From positions 1 to 41,956 of the IMG/VR virus record IMGVR_UViG_3300030109_000599: a stretch of 41,956 nucleotides of DNA. One strand, given 5' to 3'. Positions 38,601-41,956 of this stretch are shown one piece after another. Position 1 is the first letter of the stretch. Every line of letters begins with the position of its first letter. The stretch comes from a virus. Both the position numbers and the translations under genes were made by a program. A model generated the notes under the pieces. That model did no database searches. It was not told where the DNA came from and saw only the letters and a list, made by a program, of their open reading frames with translations.

Positions 38601-40266
38601 CTTTTTTAAACATGTCATGCCTAGCTTTGTCATATTTACCACTAGCTTTTAATTTATCTAAACCACCATCAGGTAATAATTTACCATCTTTACCTATTTG
38701 AATGTCACCTAAATATTCACCTTTAGAAAGTTTGGCAATAGCGTCTTGAACATTTAATCCAGCCGTAGCTGCGTATATAGCATCGGCTTCATCTTTAAAA
38801 GCAAAACTTACATCTAAAGAAACAGTTTTAGTTTTATTGTTTCCCCACCCGCCTACGTTAATTTCTAAGCCGGGAAGGATTTCATCAAATAAACCTTGAT
38901 ACGCTTTCATGTCTAAAACAAAATTTAATATATCAGAATCAATATTGTCTTCACCTATTTCATATTCAGTTTTTTTACTAACAGCGGATATGTTCCCATC
39001 TTTTACTCTTCTAAATGTTTTAGCATTAAAAGTAAAACCATCTGGATTTTCTTTTAATTCTTTCTTTAATTTTTTACTTAGCTTAGATGCTAAAGCACGG
39101 TCTTCGTCTGTTGCAGTTTTTTCAGTCCTTGCTTTTAATTCTACAGTTCCATTTTCTACTCTATTTCTATAGTCTATTTGCTGTATTAAAGATTGGTTTT
39201 CCGCTTCTATTTTAGATAATTGAACATGTTTACCCCTGTCTTCAGGTGACATGTTTTTATAAAAATCATCAATATTGTGGGACCCTCTAGGTATTACTAC
39301 TTTACCTTTTTTAGTAACTTGCCCCATTAAATTATTAAACAATCTTGTACCAGTTAAATCATCCATACCATATTTATGTAAAGATGCTAAGTTTTTAATA
39401 GCGGTATTTCTTATTGTGTTTTTAGTTAATACAAAACCCCCAGCACCAAACGCGGCACCAAAAGCACCCCCAAACGCGGTACCAGCTAACGCTCCATAAC
39501 CCATTTGTTTATAATCAAATTCTTCTTGAACACCACCTTTAATTTGAGCTATTTGCACTCCACTAGAGTGGGCCATTCCAATAAGGCCAGCATACGCCCC
39601 TTCTTTTATAGCTCCATTTACAGCACCTGTTTTAACACCTTCTCTAACAGTAGTTTTAGCTACGTTATTTAGCATTGTAGAATTAATTTGTTTAGCGACT
39701 TTATTTTTTAATAATTCTTTTAAAGCTGTAGACATAACAGCAACACCAGCTGCTTTACCAGCTCCAAACCCTACTAAATTAACTGGGTCAAATAACAAAG
39801 CACCGCCGGCATCCATTAACCAATCACCAAAAGCACCCATTGTATTGTCTTGTCCTAACAATTTTCTATTTGGGTCATCCCAAAAAGATGGTAAAGCGTT
39901 CCATGTGTCTTGCAAGTATTTATAATCTTCTAATTGTTCAGGGGTAGCTGAATAAACATCTTGTAACTCATCTGCTATACCTACGCTGTTATAACTCGCA
40001 TAACTTCTATCGTGGTAAAAGTGTTCCATAATGTCCGCATGATTCATAGCGTCCCAATCTTGCTTTCCTAAAGAATAATCTAGCGTTAAGTTTTTATTAG
40101 GTTCAGCAAATTTATACCAACGTTTAGCTCGAATAGCAAACTCATCACTTTTTAAACGGTCTAAAGCATTTTGTGATGTTAAAGTTTCAATAGTAGATGT
40201 CGATGATGTAGTAGTATCTTGTCGATACACTTTACCTTTTTTTGGTACTGTCCAAAAATCTGCCAT
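35629..40266 (-). CDS. Large internal virion protein (gp16-like), 1545 aa
   Basis: The largest gene, in the gp16 slot between the gp15-like gene and the tail fibre (T7 gp16 is 1318 aa). T7 gp16 is ejected and spans the inner membrane to pull in DNA. Here the N-terminus (MADFWTVPKKGKVYRQDTTT) shows no obvious lytic-transglycosylase motif, unlike T7 gp16. Gly/Ala-rich, weakly hydrophobic stretches near 140-180 and 265-290 (GYGALAGTAFGGAFGAAFGA) could insert into membranes. The middle is Lys/Asp-rich and helical. It may also lack the wall-degrading domain because another virion protein supplies it. TAATG-coupled to the gp15-like gene. Confidence 0.82.
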   Translation of the reverse strand: MADFWTVPKKGKVYRQDTTTSSTSTIETLTSQNALDRLKSDEFAIRAKRWYKFAEPNKNLTLDYSLGKQDWDAMNHADIMEHFYHDRSYASYNSVGIADELQDVYSATPEQLEDYKYLQDTWNALPSFWDDPNRKLLGQDNTMGAFGDWLMDAGGALLFDPVNLVGFGAGKAAGVAVMSTALKELLKNKVAKQINSTMLNNVAKTTVREGVKTGAVNGAIKEGAYAGLIGMAHSSGVQIAQIKGGVQEEFDYKQMGYGALAGTAFGGAFGAAFGAGGFVLTKNTIRNTAIKNLASLHKYGMDDLTGTRLFNNLMGQVTKKGKVVIPRGSHNIDDFYKNMSPEDRGKHVQLSKIEAENQSLIQQIDYRNRVENGTVELKARTEKTATDEDRALASKLSKKLKKELKENPDGFTFNAKTFRRVKDGNISAVSKKTEYEIGEDNIDSDILNFVLDMKAYQGLFDEILPGLEINVGGWGNNKTKTVSLDVSFAFKDEADAIYAATAGLNVQDAIAKLSKGEYLGDIQIGKDGKLLPDGGLDKLKASGKYDKARHDMFKKAVKNFEDRPDDEFYNPQLHIDKIKKKTKKEFSIANSDDSPINFDTQAYQDRTLDEHVDFLKTVASKMGDFDIAKISDEELKSIALDRWADDWPGVKELLEKQIKTPVERQIMTLLLAHDNHTLTLVDDILNVSNKLNSINLTLKEQNSIMFRMDGMMKRLNEALQIRAQIGYLAGRTLQSFQTKRSINEATKMDVAKLLKERLGETAEDLVLPEGSDAARLNKLDFYKSISKLNDADEVQKALIKAKQANSWDLANEYINNNLLSSPDTHELNIISSVANMHWKPAVKLISSLFYTGAEKGRAGQMAREAIQTLGMSYYYMFSGTRAALKTFHKGRPILDEYQNKVDGSVRQGMLQNWANLWIDTMLGNYAITAIPRAILKGGVAAVTAPLRVLSAGDEFLKVTSFKAKAHSQVTTLIQREHPEVMGDRKAYHELHKKYMKNYLTDDGHAISAENVAHAHKLTVAEKAEVGDPLHYAREVSYTNPATSTDPVPKGTKLHKDDRTLTGGDLGAGDRSGITGAILSMANRHKWMRLLGLHFINTPGNLIRWQMQHSPLGLSKHTRHFQLDFMLRKNKDGSYINPEAAAEANARITAGTLLWGAAIMAAMYGKVTGGGSRDYKINKQRQATTGWQQYSHNNGSGKFTSLNRADPFAFPFLIAADIVEIIDDYNGVDEMPFEVKQAVQEASSGVLTSIMRNLTSKFYTVGIYEMVDVLLGTGQQQWSNPERKFETVTARFGQKFIPLNGLLKYSAKVQDPYERDMITLQNKLWDQSNAFEGRNSIMPLRNIFGNKVDRRRGWMFGIDIPSSPFASSKSKHPEVLKFFEESGRDYNLKNPSHIDRVTAVTANDKGVDLKLLKNDKGQTAYDRWMEIKSELRIHHSGIGGKASLEEIFVYEITNPNSKMNKEIQITGGKVKILGTDYKQNYLAKWVKGFNDLAYAKMWKEFPELEQVTLTKQKYVIKMFDNSPQSTIKDIQKDAVELIKILNKKRY

Positions 40267-41956
40267 TATATTTCCTCATTCTGGGTTATTAGACCAATAA
40301 GTATTTGAGCTATTTGGTCTCCAGTTAGTAAGTCGTTATTTCCGTCTCTAAGTTCAAGTTCCCTAGCTAGGTTATTAAATATTGGAATTACACTGTTAGG
40401 GTTTGAATTATATACATTAGCTATATTATCTATAGTTACAGTGTTATTGAACAATGTAGAAAGAACAGTGTTAAACTCATTTAATAATGTTTCTCTATTT
40501 CTAATCTGTAAATATTTAGTTGGGGAGTTTTCGTCTGTAACCGCTGGTGGTAATTCAAAATTAAGCACATTCGCGTCGTCCACAGACAACAATGGTAATA
40601 TATTGTTTAATTGTTCTTTTAATGCTTGGGTATCTACTTTATCAATAGTGGTTTCAAACTCTGCTGCATTTCTAGCGTCTAATAAATTAGGGGTAGTGTT
40701 TATTGCTTCTTCTAAATCTACACCACTCATTATTTCATCTGGTTCTGCTCTGTTTTTATATCTATCAAGAAGAACCCTATTAATTCTATCAGTTATTGCT
40801 ATAGCGTCCATAGGGGACGGGTCCCTTCCGTTAGTTTCTTTAAAATATTCAATCTCTCGATTTAACATAAGAGTATACTCTCTTTCATATCTCATTTTAA
40901 TTCTTTCAAAATTACCAGACGGGTCTATTTTTCTACCCAGCATATCTTTTGTAGTAGCGTAAGTATCTTCAACCATAGCCAAACCATTTGCATAAAGATT
41001 TTTATATTTATATGTTCTAACTAAAGTAACGTCCCCATTTTCTCTTATACTTTCAGAGTTGGCCCACGCTTTTGAAAGGGCGGCTACTCCGGTGCCGTTA
41101 ATTTCAGCTCCAGCCATCCTTTCTATTAATTCTCCGTATGTTTTAATAGTGCCGCTATAAATATCATATTCAATTTCTTCCATAGCCACTGTACTGTTTT
41201 GTGCGGCGTTCCAATTTGATTTAATGGTATTCCATGATTGTAAATATCTTCCACCGTCTATTTTAGCAATTATTGCTGTAGCTGCTTGTTCTCCTTCTAT
41301 GTCACTATTTACTAATGCTTCAATACCACTAAGACTTGCTTGTCTAAAATTCTTATCATCTTCTCTTTTTCTTTGAGCTTCGTCAAATTGTAATATAACT
41401 CTTCTTTTAGCAAATGCTTGGTTTATTAAAGTGTTTACTTCTTCTGCTTGGGTGCTAGCTAAAGAACCTATTTGATTACCACCTACGCCTGTACCTCTGT
41501 CTACAGATAAAACACTTAAAGCTAAATCTATTTCATTTTCAGTACGTGCTTGTTTTATTAAACCATCTGCTACTCTCATTAAAACAGCGTTTGATTCTGT
41601 TGTTGTTAAAAACTGTGTTACTTTTCCATCTATTTTAGGAAGTTCAATACTAAATGATTTTAAATCTGGTATTACACCATCTATACCATCCTCAGTAGTT
41701 AATAATCTATTTCTTATAAAATCAGATGCTTGGCTTATTTTATGATTAGTCCAATATTCTGCTCTTATTTCTGCGTCTTTAACTTCTGATTCTGCTTTCC
41801 ACTGACCAAAAGTAGCGGCAAAAGAATTATTGTAATATTTAGATTGTAAAGAAAGGTCGGGTATGTAGGGTTTAATAAAATCATTAAAACTTTGTGCTTC
41901 TTTTGTAATGTTGCCGTCTTCATCAGTAACAGTAAATCTATTATATGAATCAAAAT
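40266..41956 (-). CDS. Internal virion protein, gp15-like, C-terminal 529 codons (begins at 441 across the join)
   Basis: Continuation of the gene that starts at 441. The frame is open from 41855 down to 40266 with no stop in 41580-41855 (for example LSLQSKYYNNSFAATFGQWK, then KAESEVKDAEIRAEYWTNHK), adding 92 codons before the Met at 41579 that would otherwise look like the start. Full length is 676 residues. The C-terminal part is acidic and helical (TPNLLDARNAAEFETTIDKV). Annotating only from 41579 would truncate the protein by more than a third. Bases 41856-41956 repeat the first 101 of the window. Confidence 0.8.
   Translation of the reverse strand, partial: FDSYNRFTVTDEDGNITKEAQSFNDFIKPYIPDLSLQSKYYNNSFAATFGQWKAESEVKDAEIRAEYWTNHKISQASDFIRNRLLTTEDGIDGVIPDLKSFSIELPKIDGKVTQFLTTTESNAVLMRVADGLIKQARTENEIDLALSVLSVDRGTGVGGNQIGSLASTQAEEVNTLINQAFAKRRVILQFDEAQRKREDDKNFRQASLSGIEALVNSDIEGEQAATAIIAKIDGGRYLQSWNTIKSNWNAAQNSTVAMEEIEYDIYSGTIKTYGELIERMAGAEINGTGVAALSKAWANSESIRENGDVTLVRTYKYKNLYANGLAMVEDTYATTKDMLGRKIDPSGNFERIKMRYEREYTLMLNREIEYFKETNGRDPSPMDAIAITDRINRVLLDRYKNRAEPDEIMSGVDLEEAINTTPNLLDARNAAEFETTIDKVDTQALKEQLNNILPLLSVDDANVLNFELPPAVTDENSPTKYLQIRNRETLLNEFNTVLSTLFNNTVTIDNIANVYNSNPNSVIPIFNNLARELELRDGNNDLLTGDQIAQILIGLITQNEEI
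41856..41956. repeat. Terminal direct repeat (circular assembly overlap), right copy
   Basis: Matches bases 1-101 with one mismatch (A at 41954, G at 99). The mismatch is two bases from the end, so an end-of-contig read error or strain variant is the simplest cause. Confidence 0.93.

Noticed and set aside
5105-40962. Numerous plus-strand open frames of 60-173 codons
   Set aside because: They mirror strongly supported minus-strand genes, have no ribosome sites in sensible places and no recognisable product.
1-41956. Integrase, attachment site or lysogeny genes
   Set aside because: No recombinase-like protein or lysogeny repressor was seen; the single ribbon-helix-helix-like protein alone does not indicate a temperate phage.

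Overview
The window looks like one complete, low-GC tailed-phage genome of the T7 supergroup (Autographiviridae-like podovirus), assembled as a circle. The first 101 and last 101 bases are the same apart from one base, and a virion-protein gene reads in frame across that join. The unique length is therefore about 41,855 bp. Every confident protein gene is on the minus strand, so genes are transcribed in descending coordinates. Size, AT-rich codons, a class I ribonucleotide reductase and a TusE/DsrC-like gene all fit a marine phage of an AT-rich alphaproteobacterium such as SAR11. That host is an inference. No integrase, tRNA or CRISPR array was seen.

Layout in transcription order. (1) 25.4-25.2 kb: a U-tailed structured terminator, then a near-consensus host sigma70 promoter with a perfect dyad over its -35, then a GC-rich structured leader of about 360 nt. 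(2) 24.8-21.9 kb: small early genes, mostly of unknown function. Four of them are each preceded by a hammerhead self-cleaving ribozyme ending 15-24 nt before the start codon. A UUCG hairpin terminator closes this block. (3) 21.9-17.2 kb: single-subunit RNA polymerase, a conserved phage protein, ssDNA-binding protein, endonuclease I, a T7-lysozyme homologue that has lost its zinc ligands, a ribbon-helix-helix-like protein and a TusE-like protein. (4) 16.9-8.8 kb: primase-helicase, small genes, a PD-(D/E)XK nuclease, family A DNA polymerase, 5'-3' exonuclease, DUF3310 protein, NrdA and NrdB. (5) 8.8-0 kb and across the join to 35.6 kb: gp6.7/gp7.3-like small proteins, portal, scaffold, capsid, tail tubes A and B, gp13/14/15/16-like internal virion proteins. 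(6) 35.6-25.5 kb: tail fibre, two adhesin-like proteins, membrane and secreted proteins, terminase small and large subunits, an NNPxNI-type putative endolysin and a small two-helix membrane protein.

Control logic. Six copies of a 17-bp motif, wTAAAGTnCCCrTnTTA followed mostly by GA, are the likely promoters of the phage RNA polymerase. Five point with the genes and lie in front of gene blocks. The sixth is on the plus strand, facing back into the early region. Two near-identical GGGGCTGG hairpins lie after the capsid gene (the position of T7 T-phi) and just before the RNA polymerase gene.

The most unusual system is the early-region hammerhead array. It appears to do by self-cleavage what host RNase III does for T7 early mRNA. 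The first ribozyme would also release the structured leader as a separate RNA.
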